This document shows, one piece after another, positions 11,150 through 22,244 of a DNA stretch of 64,000 bases. How positions within the stretch are numbered: the first letter of the stretch is position 1; every line of letters begins with the position of its first letter. The stretch spans positions 372,001 through 436,000 of the forward strand of contig JAZGTH010000068.1 in NCBI GenBank assembly GCA_036877525.1, written 5' to 3'. The translations under genes and the position numbers were made by a program. The DNA comes from Chromobotia macracanthus (Eukaryota; Chordata; Actinopteri; Cypriniformes; Botiidae). Below the pieces are notes generated by a model, which did no database searches, was not told the DNA's origin, and saw only the letters and a list, made by a program, of their open reading frames with translations.

Positions 11150-12330
11150 GGTGCCTAGTTCTCCGAGACCCTGCCTCTCATTAAGTTATCGGATATAGTT
11201 TCATCATTAAAACATACAAATTCTCCCATGGATGTCATGCCATCACATTGTCTTAAAGATGTTTTAAATGCTGTTGCCCCATCATACTCCGTAACAATAC
11301 TGGGCATAATAGGCAGTTCTCTGAGGAATGGAATGGTTCCCACAAGCTCCAAACATGCAGTGCTGCAGTCTCTCCTGAAAAACCTCACTCTGACCCTGAT
11401 GTTGTGAATAATTATAGGCCTATTTTTGTTTCAGTTTTCTATCCACAATTCTGGAAAAAAGTGGTTTATTTTCAGCTCTGTTATTATTTAACTACTTAGC
11501 TATTATAGTCACTACTAGGTGACTATCAATATCCTGTGTTCCTTGGATTCTGGAGATGGGGCTATTTTGCTTCTTTTAGATCTCAGGGACACGATCATTC
11601 CATGCTATTACACTCTTGAGAGTGACTGGTATCTAAGGGGCTGGGTTTTCTTTTTCTGTCAGTATAGGTAATCACAATTCATCCTCAATGCTGATTACAT
11701 GTGGTGTTCCACAAGGCTCTATTTTGAGTCCCTTGCTTTTTTTTTTAAATATGATTCCTTTAAGCACTTTCTTTCAGAAGTATGGTGCCTCTTATCATTG
11801 TTGACAATACACAACTTTATCTCCCTGTCATGTCTAACAATGATAATTGTATAAATAAACTAATGTCATGTCTTGAGAAAATAAAATTGTGGATGTTCAA
11901 AAATTTTCTCAAGCTAAATGGGGATAAAATGTAGGCTATTGCTTTTGGATCCTAATTGTGTCACATATTATGGCAAAACAGCTAGGTACCATGTCGTTAA
12001 CACTACAGCAAAGTTAAGAATCTGGGTGTCATCTTTGATTCTAACATATCATTTGATAAGCAGACAAATGATGTTTTTAAAGGAAGCTACTTTCCTTTGT
12101 TTATTGCCAAATTAAAAGTACCACTCAAAGAAGGATTCAGAGTTCGATTTTTAGAGGTGATTTTTAGAGTTGATTTTTAGAGTTGATTCATGCACATATT
12201 ACATCTTGACTGGATTACTGCAATTCCTTTTATGTAGGTTTGCCTAAGTCTACTCTTCAACATTTGCAATTATGCCAAGGCGCAGAAACTAGACTTTTAA
12301 CAGGTACAAAGAGAGCATATCAGGGGCAGT
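11150..12330 (+). pseudogene. LINE reverse transcriptase fragment, degraded
   Basis: Plus strand, many frameshifts. In order: a SLLKNLTL block near 11365, NNYRPI near 11407-11425, LLLLDLRDT (the first catalytic Asp region, degraded) near 11575, CGVPQGSILSPLL near 11705-11745, a LSCLEKIKLWM block near 11865-11900, and QLCQGAETRLLTGT near 12265-12305. These are the consecutive conserved blocks of a jockey-superfamily reverse transcriptase. The Y/FADD box is not readable. The segment ends where a SINE lies at 12382. Confidence 0.65.
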
Positions 12331-12381
12331 ACCTAAATCCGAGTCAAGTAAGCTCACCCACATCTCTACAATGTTTTAATG

Positions 12382-12666
12382 TGGAGATATGGCTTATTCA
12401 TTTCATTAAAAGTGAAGTGAAAGTGACATATTTGTCAGATATGGTAACCCAAATCCGAAATGTGACCTCTGCATTTAACCCATCACTGGTGAGTAGTGAA
12501 CACACACTGCAAGTCGTGAACACACACATACCCAGAGCAGTGGGGAGCACTCGGGGTTTAGGTCCCTTGCTCAAAGGCACTTCAGTTGCTACCTGCCAGC
12601 ACTGGAATCAAACCAACAACCTTTAGATCACAAGCCTGACTCACTTACCAGTAGGCCACAACTGCC
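12382..12666 (-). repeat. tRNA-derived SINE
   Basis: Read on the minus strand from 12666, the head has an RNA polymerase III box A (TGGCCTACTGG, 12648-12658) and box B (GGTTTGATTCC, 12604-12614) at tRNA-like spacing. The body contains the motif CCTTTGAGCAAGGGACCTAA and the stretch GGGTTAAATGCAGAGGTCAC, and ends in a TCACTTTCACTTCACTT tail. This arrangement is a common fish SINE. The plus-strand frame at 12240-12626 is an antisense artefact. Confidence 0.75.
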
Positions 12667-13559
12667 CTACACAGTTGCCGAGATACTGAAAGTGGTTACT
12701 ATGGAGCTAGACAATAGGGTAAAACTAATAGACCAGATGTCTGTCTGAATCAAAAGAATCAACTCCCATGTGTCTATGATGTTCTGGTGCTGAGGTTGCT
12801 GGGATGCTCAAAATGGTTGCTAGGGTGTGACTGGACAGATTCCATGTGATAATTAAAGACTACTTGCCAGTCTGGGTCAAAAGAGGCCACCCATTTGTCT
12901 CTATGATGTTTAAAGCCTCTTATCTTTGTTGAATGTTGCTTGTCAGACTATGTGAACATGATCGCAGCTATTAATCATGTCATCCTATGGATCTCAGTTG
13001 CCATTAATGTTAGTCTCTATGACAATCAAGATTTGGAAAAACAGACCTATGTTGTCTTTCTCAAGCCAACATAATTACAAGCTCATTGTGCCACTAAATA
13101 TAAACCAATGTTATAGTGCAGGTAAATATAAAATTATTTATTGTTCTAGTGTTATTTCTGCTCACACAGTATATGCAATGATTGCACTTGTAATTTTAGC
13201 TTTTGTTTAGTTACTAACTTTCAAACGGCTGAATGCTTTTACAGTGTATTTAAAAAATTACACTTTCCAACAAATAATAATAAGGATGTGAAAAATAAAC
13301 AAAAAAAACTTGTAATAATACGTATTCCCGTAATATTATATTGTTATAATTTAAATGTCTCTGCTGGTAATAAAAAAGTCAACATACCTGCCCTTTTCAT
13401 ATGTCCAATCAAAACAGATAATTATGGGTTTGGCTTTTAGCATTTGGCATAATGTTTAACACTGAAGTGCTCTCACAGTCAACAGTCAACCTCATTCATT
13501 CAATTAAGCAGGAATGAACTATTGCGCCTATTCACTCCAGTTGTTCAGCACCAGTTGTT
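12667..13559. other. No recognised feature
   Basis: AT-rich, with a pair of related sentences (…GATACTGAAAGTGGTTACTATGG, …GATGCTCAAAATGGTTGCTAGGG) near 12680 and 12800 suggesting an old local duplication. No gene. Confidence 0.35.
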
Positions 13560-13890
13560 AATGAACATTTTCAAATGGCCATGAGCAGGTGTTTGAAAAG
13601 ACTAATGTACTAGGCATTAAGCATAAGCCGTTGTTTTCCCGCAAATTGGCCAGCACTCACCTCAGGGAAATGACACTACTGTTTATTTGTTCCCTCCGTG
13701 TTTACCTTTCACATTTGACAGCAAACAGACCATGTGATGGTCTGTATACCCAAGCAGAGCATTATTCCTAATTAAATCCCTGGGATGTGTGCCATTAGCA
13801 AGATTCATGCTCCGCTTCATTCTGGCTGTTGACTATCCATTGATTATTCATACAAAATCTGATTGGAGCCCATTAAAGAAAGATAAAGTA
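13560..13890. promoter_or_regulatory. Candidate conserved non-coding element
   Basis: Base composition here is balanced and the sequence is not repeated elsewhere in the window. It contains clustered TAATTA/ATTA-type and TGATTATTCAT homeodomain-like sites and no coding frame. Such features are typical of vertebrate conserved enhancers, but conservation cannot be shown from one sequence. This is inference only. Confidence 0.2.
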
Positions 13891-14544
13891 GGAGGTAGAT
13901 ACTGTTGGAGTAGGCAGTAGAATGATGGTAGCCCTACTGAATAATCCTACTGAAGAAAGATGTATTATAAACCAATGTAGATGGTGTGTTTTTTCAATAT
14001 AAGAGGGGCCAAACCGATTAATTAAAAATATTATTATTTTTTTTTAATAAACACAATTATGTAATTCTTTAGAATGTTTTTCTCCTTTCATTTTTTAATC
14101 TTATTTTCTTTGAATGTTAAATTATTCAAATAAATTATTTAAGATTAATTTCATTATGTTTATGTTTGTAATGATTAATCAGCATCTATAGAATGTCTAT
14201 ACTAAATATTAACCAATGCAATATTTTAAAGAAGGAAACGAACAAACACAGGGCATTCATTTAAATGAATCCAATAGACAACATTTCTCATTTATAATAA
14301 AAAACCCTTAAATTTATATTTCTAGTTTTTTTTACTGTTTCAAAAATTTTTAATTAATTGTTGTCTCTACAAACCTTGCTAGTTTTATGCTATAGTTTTT
14401 ATTTAAAATGTGCTCTCCTAATATAATTATTCTTAATTTATTCTGTTCTGTTTTTCATGAATCCATTTGTCAAAATTGATTAATTCAGTGAAATTTAGTA
14501 CCTCATTATTGTTTTTTCTATTAATACTAATAAATCCAAACCAA
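13891..14544. other. No recognised feature
   Basis: Very AT-rich sequence with short runs of T. Nothing supported. Confidence 0.4.
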
Positions 14545-14860
14545 TGCCCACACTGTAAAAATAATTGCTGCCTTAAATTTTTAAGTTCAATCTATTTGGT
14601 TGCACAAATCATTTCAACCTCACCCTTTGTAATCTTGACTGGTGTTGAGTTAACTTAAAAAAAAAAGTAATTTCCCAACTATTTAAGTTATACCAGTCAG
14701 GATTTAAAATACTACGTTGAAATTACATGTATAGCCAAATTGATTAAACTTAAAAAATTTAAGTTGACTTACCACCATTAATAGTTTGACAAGGGCTCCT
14801 CCATGTGTTAAATAAGTGCTACTACAACTACTACCGCTTAAACAGCTATCACTGATCATT
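14545..14860. repeat. Candidate MITE-like repeat starting CACTGTAAAAA
   Basis: CACACTGTAAAAATAATTG at 14549 followed by alternating TTAAGTT/AACTTAAA blocks (14575, 14650, 14687, 14748) resembles a common fish non-autonomous element with CACTGTAAAAA ends and internal TTAAGTTnAACTTAA repeats. A clean right end is not visible. Confidence 0.3.
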
Positions 14861-15059
14861 ACTTTTTGTTTATTGGAATAACGGTTTGTTGAAGAATAAT
14901 GGGTTGTTAGATTAACAGGCTGTATTTTTTTTATTTTTACCCAAAATATAATATTACACAGATTTAGATGTAGGAACAAAAATAAAGACATGCATAATGT
15001 CTTTAGTAGTACCAACAGTACAAAAATGAACTAAAATGATTTTTAAACATTTACATTTC

Positions 15060-15560
15060 ATTAGGTTGCGTTTGGAATTCAGTACTTCAGCACTATCCGT
15101 ACTTCAGTACTATCTGTTGGTGGAACAGTGTTCAGCATTATTTATGGTCAGCTCGAGACCCTAAATAATCAGACCTCAGTCTGAGACCCCATTTGTTTTA
15201 CATTCAGTTTTAATCAGATAAAACATTGAGCCATGCTTGTTTGGACAGCAGTTTAGGTGGGATGGCCTGCAAACATTCATCAGGGCAGAGGGTGCTTTAT
15301 TGGTAATTCATTAATCACTACAGACCTAATTATAAATTTATTGTATGCTCATACAAGATGAAGAAGCCTGTCTTGCATTTCTGATCAGCATGGGGAGGGC
15401 CAGAAGGGCTTGCAAAGATAGTACTTGACAGATATACTTTGAAATCTAAAATCAAATCTGCTTTGATCTACTAAAACAAAACTGGATGAGAATCCTCCCA
15501 TCAGCACAACTGGCGCACACAGTCATTAAAGAATAAACATCAGCAGTCCAGCCCTCACTG
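15060..15560. promoter_or_regulatory. Candidate conserved non-coding element
   Basis: Single-copy-looking, moderate GC, with ATTCATTAATCACT and CCTAATTATAAATTTATTG near 15305-15345, and no coding frame. A near repeat, AGTACTTCAG at 15079 and 15102, opens the region. The regulatory role is inference from composition. Confidence 0.18.
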
Positions 15561-15727
15561 CATTGTGTATTTTCCCCACACCAACTTATTAATACACTTA
15601 TATAATAGAATGTCCTGATTTTAATGTTAGTATAGTCTGAACATATGTTCAGTGTACATTTGAAAAAAATGTTATTTTTTCAGACATGGGCACTGATAAT
15701 AGTGCTACGTGAAAAAAGCAGGAAATA

Positions 15728-16416
15728 CAAACCCGATTCCAAAAAAGTTGGGACACTGTACAAATTGTGAATAAAAACAGAATGCAATGATGTGGAAGTT
15801 TCAAATTTCAACATTTTATTCAGAATACAACATAATTACATATTAAATGTTTAAACTGAGAAAATGTATCATTTTAAGGGAAAAATAAGTTGATTTTAAA
15901 TTTCATGGCATCAACACATCTCAAAAAAGTTGGGACAAGGCCATGTTTACCACTGTGTGGAATCCCCTCTTCTTCTTATAACAGTCTGCAAACGTCTGGG
16001 GACTGAGGAGACAAGTTGCCCAAGTTTAGGAATAGGAATGTTGTCCCATTCTTGTCTAATACAGGCTTCTAGTTCTTCAACTGTCTTAGGTCTTTTTTGT
16101 CGCATCTTCCTCTTTATGATGCGCCAAATATTTTCTATGGGTGAAAGATCTGGACTGCAGGCTGGCCATTTCAGTACCCGGATCCTTCTTCTACGCTGCC
16201 ATGATGTTGTAATTGATGCAGTATGTGGTCCGGCATTGTCATGTTGGAAAATGCAAGGTCTTCCCTGAAAGAGATAACATCTGGATGGGAGCATATGTTG
16301 TTCTAGAACTTGGATATACCTTTCAGCATTGATGGTGCCTTTCCAGATGTGTAAGCTGCCCATGCCACACGCACTCATGCAACCCCATACCATCAGAGAT
16401 GCAGGCTTCTGAACCG
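15728..16416 (-). mobile_element. Tc1/mariner element, right half only
   Basis: The terminal inverted repeat starts at 15728 (CAAACCCGATTCCAAAAAAG) next to a TA at 15726-15727. A related inner repeat (CTCAAAAAAGTTGGGAC) is at 15919-15935. The element runs on the minus strand and stops abruptly near 16416, where the match to the transposase ends. The 5' half and the other inverted repeat are missing, so the copy is dead. The ends are of the same general type as, but a different family from, the copies at 42792 and 55165. Confidence 0.85.
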
Positions 16417-16423
16417 AGCGCAA
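15947..16423 (-). pseudogene. Tc1-type transposase, C-terminal half
   Basis: A 158-residue open frame covers the second half of a DDE transposase, the enzyme that cuts and pastes the element at TA sites. It contains SLMVWGCMSACG, then FQHDNAGPHTA with the second catalytic Asp, then WPACSPDLSPIENIWR with the third catalytic residue (Glu, as in D34E Tc1 enzymes), and ends shortly before the inner inverted repeat. The paired-type DNA-binding N-terminus and the first Asp are missing. The first residues of the frame, from about 16423, come from flanking sequence. It is the least mutated transposase piece in the window, with no internal stop. Confidence 0.85.
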
Positions 16424-17380
16424 TCACCGTGGGAATATGATCACCCAATATTGACTGATGAATCAGTAGGCAGAGAATTGTCTTTTTGTGACTCATTAAG
16501 AATTATTTTTTTTTAACCAATGTGACTTACAAATGAGAACAATAGAAGAAATCAAAATAAGAGTAGAAGAAATCTAAATAAAGAATATATAGCAATACAC
16601 AAACAATAAACAATATATATAAATCATTAATGACATTAAAGGACTCTTACATATAGGCATATAGGACTTTTAAATATAGGACTTTGACATATAGGCAATC
16701 CACTACTGATAAATGGGGCTGGGCTTTGTAAAACGAAAGTAGCTAATTTTAATACTATATAAAACGCTGCTTTTTTCTTGGTAATGTCTTTAAGGATTGG
16801 TTAGAAAGACACAAATATTAATTTATTAGTTTATTTACAGGGATTGTTCTACAGAACCCCATATTTAATGACTTATTGTCTAAAATGCTGCAATTAGCAC
16901 CACAAATGGCACCGCAAAAGGTGGAGTTTTGGGGACGCAAGGTGTTAGGTTGATGGCGAGTTGTGACCCATTTGGCATTCCATGATGCAGGTCAGGAGTA
17001 CATTGGTGTGCAGTATGCATTTCAAAACTGAGGATGTTTATTTCCTACAGTATAACCATTTTGAAGGCTTGTTGCAATTTGAAGCTATGTCTAAAACGAA
17101 AGTAGAGATCTTCTGAAACACTGCAATAAATTTGTGTCCAAATACTGAACACGAGAGCACAAAATACCTTTAATGAATGTTGATGTTTCAGTGAGTAGGG
17201 ATTACAGTATGTTTTCAAACTGAAGGCTAAACTTTACGATCATTAAGCAACATATAAACTACTTATCCTGCTTAAAGTTAAAAACGTTAGTCTTGTCTTA
17301 TGATTGATTGATAACATGACATGAGTAGGCTTGCTTTTGAGTTGCTCTTGCTCACACCGAGGACCTGACAGTAAGCTTCA
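16417..17380. other. No recognised feature
   Basis: AT-rich. A short direct repeat (ACATATAGG / AAATATAGG / ACATATAGG) occurs near 16649-16695. The stretch 16900-17200 has moderate GC but only short frames without motif. Confidence 0.35.
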
Positions 17381-17412
17381 GATTATTACTAAGAGAAATG
17401 TTAGTAATAATC
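17381..17412. repeat. Perfect 12-bp hairpin
   Basis: GATTATTACTAA at 17381-17392 and its exact reverse complement at 17401-17412 enclose an 8-base loop. It lies just upstream of the 62-bp duplication and the gypsy 5' end. Its role is unknown. Confidence 0.7.
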
Positions 17413-17448
17413 AGATTGTCTAACACTGACGTAGCCTAAATAAAGCAA

Positions 17449-17565
17449 AGCAAGTAAGAACAAGACTATTCATTTTATGCAATATCAGTAAGATCAACAT
17501 CACTACGCAGAGCAAGTAAGAACAAGACTACTCATTTTATGCAATATCAGTAAGATCAACATCAC
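17449..17565. repeat. 62-bp tandem duplication
   Basis: The unit beginning AGCAAGTAAGAACAAGACTA occurs at 17449 and again at 17511, with one mismatch seen before the second copy ends near 17565. It probably lies inside or next to the 5' LTR of the following gypsy element, where U3 or leader duplications are common. Confidence 0.9.
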
Positions 17566-17569
17566 CCGT

Positions 17570-17682
17570 GAACCTCTATCTCACCTGCTCTCAGGTCCTG
17601 CTCTCATCCCCACTGTTGCCTTTGTTGTTAAATAAAGTTAACTATTTTATTACATACTTCTATGTGAGTCTTGTTCCGTAAC
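17570..17682 (+). repeat. Probable end of gypsy 5' LTR
   Basis: The sequence contains AAATAAAG (polyadenylation-like, near 17630) and ends CCGTAACA before GAAGACTGG, consistent with the U5 end of a gypsy LTR. The element's 3' side starts with TGTCAC at 22116. Too little remains to align two LTRs, so this is a positional call. Confidence 0.35.
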
Positions 17683-18450
17683 AGAAGACTGGACCTACAG
17701 ACAATTTAACAGTTTGAGTGCACCCGATCTGTTCCAGGACTCCCTACGGTGAATCCTCACCACTCCTACAGCACTCCTACCTCCTGTCACTTCTGTCAGA
17801 GTGCAACTGATTTCTTCTACAGTGCTTGTTGACCCTGGAGATAGCTGTATCTCTACACTATGGACTGAGCTAAGATCACCTTCATTATATCCCTGCTGAT
17901 GGGGTGAGTGCTCCAGTGGGACGAAACCATCTAGTCTCAAGCTGGTACTGTCTCAATCATTCAATAATTTCCTCACACACTTCTGTGAGGTTTTTGATAG
18001 ACCATCTGGTGATTCTTCTGTTGGTGAGCAACTGTACCATCTCTGTTACGGTTCAATGTTTGTTAATGATTATGCTCTCAAGTTCAGAACTCTTGCAGCT
18101 GCCAGCGGGTGGAATTAGCACTCACTTCTCACCACCTATCGGCAGGGATTGGAGCCCGGAGTGCGGCTGCATCTTGCAGTCATGTCTTGATGAACACCAG
18201 GGTCAACCACTCACTCCATTCCTGCACCGCCCAGAGACCATCAGCAGAACCAGAACCAGGCCACAAACCCATGCAACTGGACACTACTCAATTGTCCTAC
18301 GCTGAGTGGCAGAGGCGGCTGACCCAGGGCTTATGTTTGTACTGCGGTGCTGGTGGGCATATCATAACTGTATGCCCAATGCATCCTCCACGACCCATGG
18401 TGAGTGTTGTTAAACCATCTATTATCAGTATGCAGCCCTTCACCACTTAA
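17683..18450 (+). pseudogene. Gypsy gag remnant with zinc knuckle
   Basis: Plus-strand frames upstream of the protease. The clear landmark is a CCHC zinc knuckle, CLYCGAGGHIITVC, near 18338-18380, preceded by a basic Trp-Gln-Arg-Arg stretch, in the frame 18109-18450. Upstream coding (17700-18100) is broken, so only the nucleocapsid end is readable. The order gag, protease, reverse transcriptase, RNase H, integrase, chromodomain that follows on this strand identifies a Ty3/gypsy chromovirus. Confidence 0.65.
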
Positions 18451-19260
18451 CTCATGTTTACTGCCTCCGATGTCTCCATTCCAGTACATGCCCTCCTTGA
18501 CTCCGTGTCAGCCGGGAATTTCATCTCAGGGAGTCTCTGTCATCAGCTCCACCTCCTGACCACAACCACCAAAACAATCTACCAGGACAAGTCTGTGATT
18601 GGAAAACCACTAGGTAGAAGACACGTATGATGCAGCGCTGGCCCTCTCCATCTACATGTCAGCCTGTTGCATGAGGAAACTCTCCATCTCCTGGTTCTGG
18701 AGGATTCCACCGCCGATGTGATTCTTAGGCACCCGTGGCTTGTGCAGCACAACCCCATCATCCCCTGGAAGATGGGTGAGGTCGAACATAAAGTGGGGTG
18801 GAACATGTTTCACTGACTGTTTTTCTCACACTCCTTGTTCATCATCGCACCATGCTGAGACTCTCACCATCAACTCCGCATCCATTGGAAGTCCAGTGGA
18901 TAAACAGTCAGTCAAGATTCCATCCTGTTACGCCCACTTCAGTGATGTCTTCTGCCCTAAGAAGGCCTCACAACTGCCTCCATATCGGCCATGGGACTGT
19001 GCCATTAATCTGATTACAGGTGAGCCAGTGCCCCGTGGGAAAATTTACCCATTCCCAAAACTGAAGGCCACATGATAGTATACTGAAGAGGCCTTACAAC
19101 AAGTCTATATCCACCCTTCAACATCCCCTGCTGCTTCGAGTGTCTTCTTTGTGGCCAAGAAGGACGGAGGCTTGTGGCCTAAGAAGTGCTCCTTCCACCT
19201 TCCACAATTCCTTGTTGCATTTCCTTGGGTGTAACATCAGCAGCAGTGGTATCCAGATGG
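18451..19260 (+). pseudogene. Gypsy protease and truncated reverse transcriptase
   Basis: The protease landmark is ALLDSVSAGNFIS near 18490-18525, where the expected Asp-Ser-Gly is changed to Asp-Ser-Val. It is followed by ADVILRHPWL near 18713-18742. The frame 18740-19075 then carries SQLPPYRPWDCAINL, the block before reverse transcriptase, and SPAASSVFFVAKKDGGL follows near 19123-19172. After that the sequence jumps straight to a block normally found after the YLDD box (KCSFH near 19187). The catalytic core of the polymerase, about 300 bases, has been deleted. Confidence 0.7.
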
Positions 19261-19720
19261 ACGAGGGAAAGGTGGAAGCCATCAAGAACTTACATGTGCC
19301 TACCACCATTAAGAAATTTCAATGTTTCCTCAGCTTCTCAAACGTCTACAATGGTTTAACTACAGCTCCTAGTCTGTTAAAGAATAAGCCCAGGTCTCAG
19401 TCTTGGTCACCATTAGCCACAGAAGCTTTTACAGGCGCACCGCTCCTTGTCCATCCAGACCCCAACAAACCCTTTGTCGTAGAAGTGGATGCCTCCACTA
19501 CTGGGGTAGGAGTGGTGCTGTCTCAGCAGTAGGGAACTCCAGCCAAACTCCATCCATACGCCTTCTCCCGCAAACTCAACACGCCAGAGAGAAATTATGA
19601 CATCGACAACAGGGAACTCCATGTCATCAGGCTGGCTCTTGAGGAATTGAGGCATTGATTGGTTGGAGCACAACATCCATTCCTCGTCCTCACAGACCAC
19701 AGACCTCTTCTGGTGGCCAA
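19230..19720 (+). pseudogene. Gypsy RNase H region
   Basis: After GCNISSSGIQMDEGKVEAIKN comes the connection region, then LVHPDPNKPFVVEVDASTTGVG (first RNase H Asp, near 19452-19510) and GVVLSQQ with a stop at about 19530. A shifted frame continues with FSRKLNTPERNYDIDNREL (near 19565-19620) and HPFLVLTDH near 19677-19700. This is the usual Ty3/gypsy RNase H order with at least one nonsense mutation and a following deletion. Confidence 0.7.
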
Positions 19721-20815
19721 ATATGGCCAGGGATGTGAGAAGGTTTGTCCAAGGGTGTCCTGACTGTGCCATCTAGGACAGCCCTGGCCACATATCATCT
19801 GGCAAACTCTTTCCTCTGCCTATTCCCAACCGCCCATGGTCACACCTAGGAATGGATTTCTTAACGGACCTGCCAGCCTAGTGGTTGTTGATCGATTTTC
19901 CAAATCCTGATGTTTTCTTCCCCTCAAGGGAATGCACACAGCTGAACTCATGTTTAATCACATCTTCAGATATTATGGAATTCCTTAAGAAATCATCTCA
20001 GACCATGGACCACAATTCATATCAAGGGTATGGAAAGCCTTTGTTTCCCTCTTAGGTGTGAGCGATGCCTCTCCTCGGTATGCCATCTCCAGCTGAATGG
20101 GCAGATAGAGAGGAAAATCCAGGGGATTGGGTGCTTCCTATGAACCTTCTGCCATGGCCACCAAAACCCTTGGAACCAGTTCCTAGGCTGAGCCGAGTAC
20201 GCACAGAACTCTCTTCGCCAGATGGTCACTTGGACTCACTCCCTTCCAGTGCATACTTGGTTACCAGCCACCCCCACCTGGTCTGAAGAACCGTCAGATG
20301 TTCCTTCCATTGACTATTGGTTCTGAGAGAGTGAGAGGGTCTGGGATGCAGCTCACCATCAGTTTCAGTGGGCTGTGCGCAGACGCAAGATGACAACAGA
20401 TCTCTGAAGATCCAAAACCCCATCCTACCAACCCAGTCAGAGAGTCTGGCTGTCTACATGGGATATCAGGATGTGCCTGCCCTGCAAAAAGCTCAGTCCC
20501 AGATATATTGGTCCCTTCACCAAACAAATCAATCTGGTCACATACCAATTTCACCTCCCCTCTCACTACAGAATTCACTTTTTTTTCCATGTGTCACTGC
20601 TCAAACCTTACCATTCTCCCACGTCTGTTCCCACAGAGCCTGGTCCAACCGAAGACCCCCCTTCTGTTGATCCAGGAGGATGGCGCCATCTACAGGGTTA
20701 ATAAGATCCTAGACTCCAGGTGCCATGGTGGTCTGCTGGAGTACATGGTGGACTGGGAGGGCTATGGTCCGGATGAACGGTCTTGGGTTTCCAGAGATGA
20801 CATGCTCATTCCCAC
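19720..20815 (+). pseudogene. Gypsy integrase and start of chromodomain
   Basis: The zinc finger region survives as FWWPNMARDVRRFVQGCPDC near 19708-19770. The core has lost sequence between GMDFLTDLPA (first catalytic Asp, near 19851-19880) and VVDRFSK (near 19882-19905). IISDHGPQFISRVW gives the second Asp near 19992-20035. Stops and small gaps follow. The C-terminal KLSPRYIGPF and HVSLLKPYH blocks are at about 20486-20520 and 20588-20615. A chromodomain starts with YRVNKILDSR and reads LEYMVDWEGYGPDERSWV near 20736-20795. It is cut by the LTR inserted at 20816 and resumes at 21995. Confidence 0.75.
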
Positions 20816-21994
20816 TGTAACAAATGTAAAGGGGATTAATATTGAGTTTTGGTTCACAAATAAAGCATTCTCCACTAAAGATATAATTATTTATAAACAA
20901 GTTCACTCAATTAATATTAATAGATTTATTCTCCACCATTAAAATAATGTAACGAATCAAATGTCAAATCAACAAATCTGTGTTGTTTACAACACAACAC
21001 ATTTCGTTGATTGAATAGTTGAAAATACGCGTAATTAATCGTCATTAAACAAACATATTTTGTAGTTACTGATCAGCAGGAATGATGACAGTAAACATCT
21101 TATGCATTCGTCCAACAAGTACATGCACAATCTTATTGGACGTAAGAAACATAATTTGTCTGGCTTTGAAAACAGTGGTTCCCTGCTTTAACAGCACTTT
21201 AGAGCATTTAGAAAGATTAAACACAGTTTAAAGACCCTATTTGTGAGCATTAAGCGCAGCAACAATCAAGGGTAAATAAATATGGGTGTTTATTAAACTA
21301 CACTACAGGAGAAACATGTAACATATAACTACACATAAACATACACACATTAAACACATAACCAAACGCAAGGAAAACAAGGAGAAAGAGAAAGGGAGAG
21401 AAAGGATATTAAGCCTGTAAAAAGTTAAATCAGCTAAGCATTTCTGAATGAATCACCTTAATAAAGGGGCACAACTTAGTGCAGATATTCTATGTGTATA
21501 GAAATCGTATAATTGCATTGAGTTCCAGTTCAGAGTGCAAATCTGAATGCGCATGGAGAGAAATACATTAATCCAAACTTGCATAACTATCGACAGAGCT
21601 ACAGTTAAGATACATAGTATGGCAGCCAACATACAATGGGAATATATACAAATATCTGTAGTTTAGGACAGTTTAGGTGTGAGTTAAAGAGAGTTCTTCC
21701 TTGTTATATCCTTTGGAATTGTTCCTTTGGAATATTGGAACTTCCTTTTGGAAGTCTCTCTTGAGCCATGTGTTGTTACTCTTGTCCATGGAATTCCCTT
21801 GAAGCTTGGGCAGGGTGTCATAAACTGTCCTGCTGGTGTCAGAGGTGCTGATAGCCATCTGGAGGAAAAGTTTGCCTCCAGACTCTCTGGAGCCTGGGGT
21901 CTTTCACCTTCACACTGGGTTTGAAAGTCTTAAGTAAAAGGGGTATTTTATGATCCCAATATGATCCAAATATTAGGCCATGCCAGACACTACA
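20816..21994. mobile_element. Solo LTR (family A) inserted in the gypsy chromodomain
   Basis: The 1179-bp insert starts TGTAACAAATG and ends GACACTACA, giving TGT...ACA ends. It is flanked by CCAC at 20812-20815 and CCAC at 21995-21998. Removing the insert with one CCAC joins the gypsy chromodomain reading frame without a shift, which is strong evidence for the exact boundaries. There is no coding sequence, so it is a solo LTR or similar non-coding insert; the matching partial copy is at 1-708 in opposite orientation. A 4-bp duplication fits gammaretrovirus-like ERVs and some other LTR elements. Confidence 0.85.
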
Positions 21995-22115
21995 CCACAC
22001 TGCTGGAAGCTTTCCACTCCTCCTATCCCAATTGGCCTGGCTCCTCGAGGAAGAGGTAGACCACCACAACATCGGGGTCCCCGGTCCCATCGGGAGCGGG
22101 CCATTACTGGGTTAC
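21995..22115 (+). pseudogene. Gypsy chromodomain end, downstream of inserted LTR
   Basis: This continues the reading frame cut at 20815 with LLEAFHSSYPN (from about 21999). It then shifts by a small indel near 22035 into a Pro/Arg/Gly-rich tail (PRGRGRPPQHRGPRSHRER) like the tail of the gypsy element at 47441. It ends just before the TGTCAC that begins the 3' LTR at 22116. Confidence 0.75.
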
Positions 22116-22230
22116 TGTCACAGATCTGCCAGGCTCTCACACCATCCAATCCCAGTGCACACCCTCACCAGAGTATTAATCACACACACCTGCAACTCAT
22201 CTGCACCCTTATCAAGATGGCTTCTTCAAG
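22116..22230 (+). repeat. Gypsy 3' LTR, truncated
   Basis: TGTCACAGATCTGCC follows the pol tail directly, as a gypsy 3' LTR should. The sequence CACACACCTGCAACTCATCTGCACC is typical of fish gypsy U3 regions. It is cut after about 100-115 bases by the LINE fragment that follows. Confidence 0.5.
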
Positions 22231-22244
22231 ACTTCTTCAAAATA

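Noticed and set aside
12604..12658. A functional tRNA gene
   Set aside because: Only box A and box B are tRNA-like; the sequence continues into a SINE body and does not fold into a standard cloverleaf by eye.
15930..16268. Plus-strand 112-residue frame
   Set aside because: Exactly antisense to the Tc1 transposase fragment, which has clear catalytic blocks.
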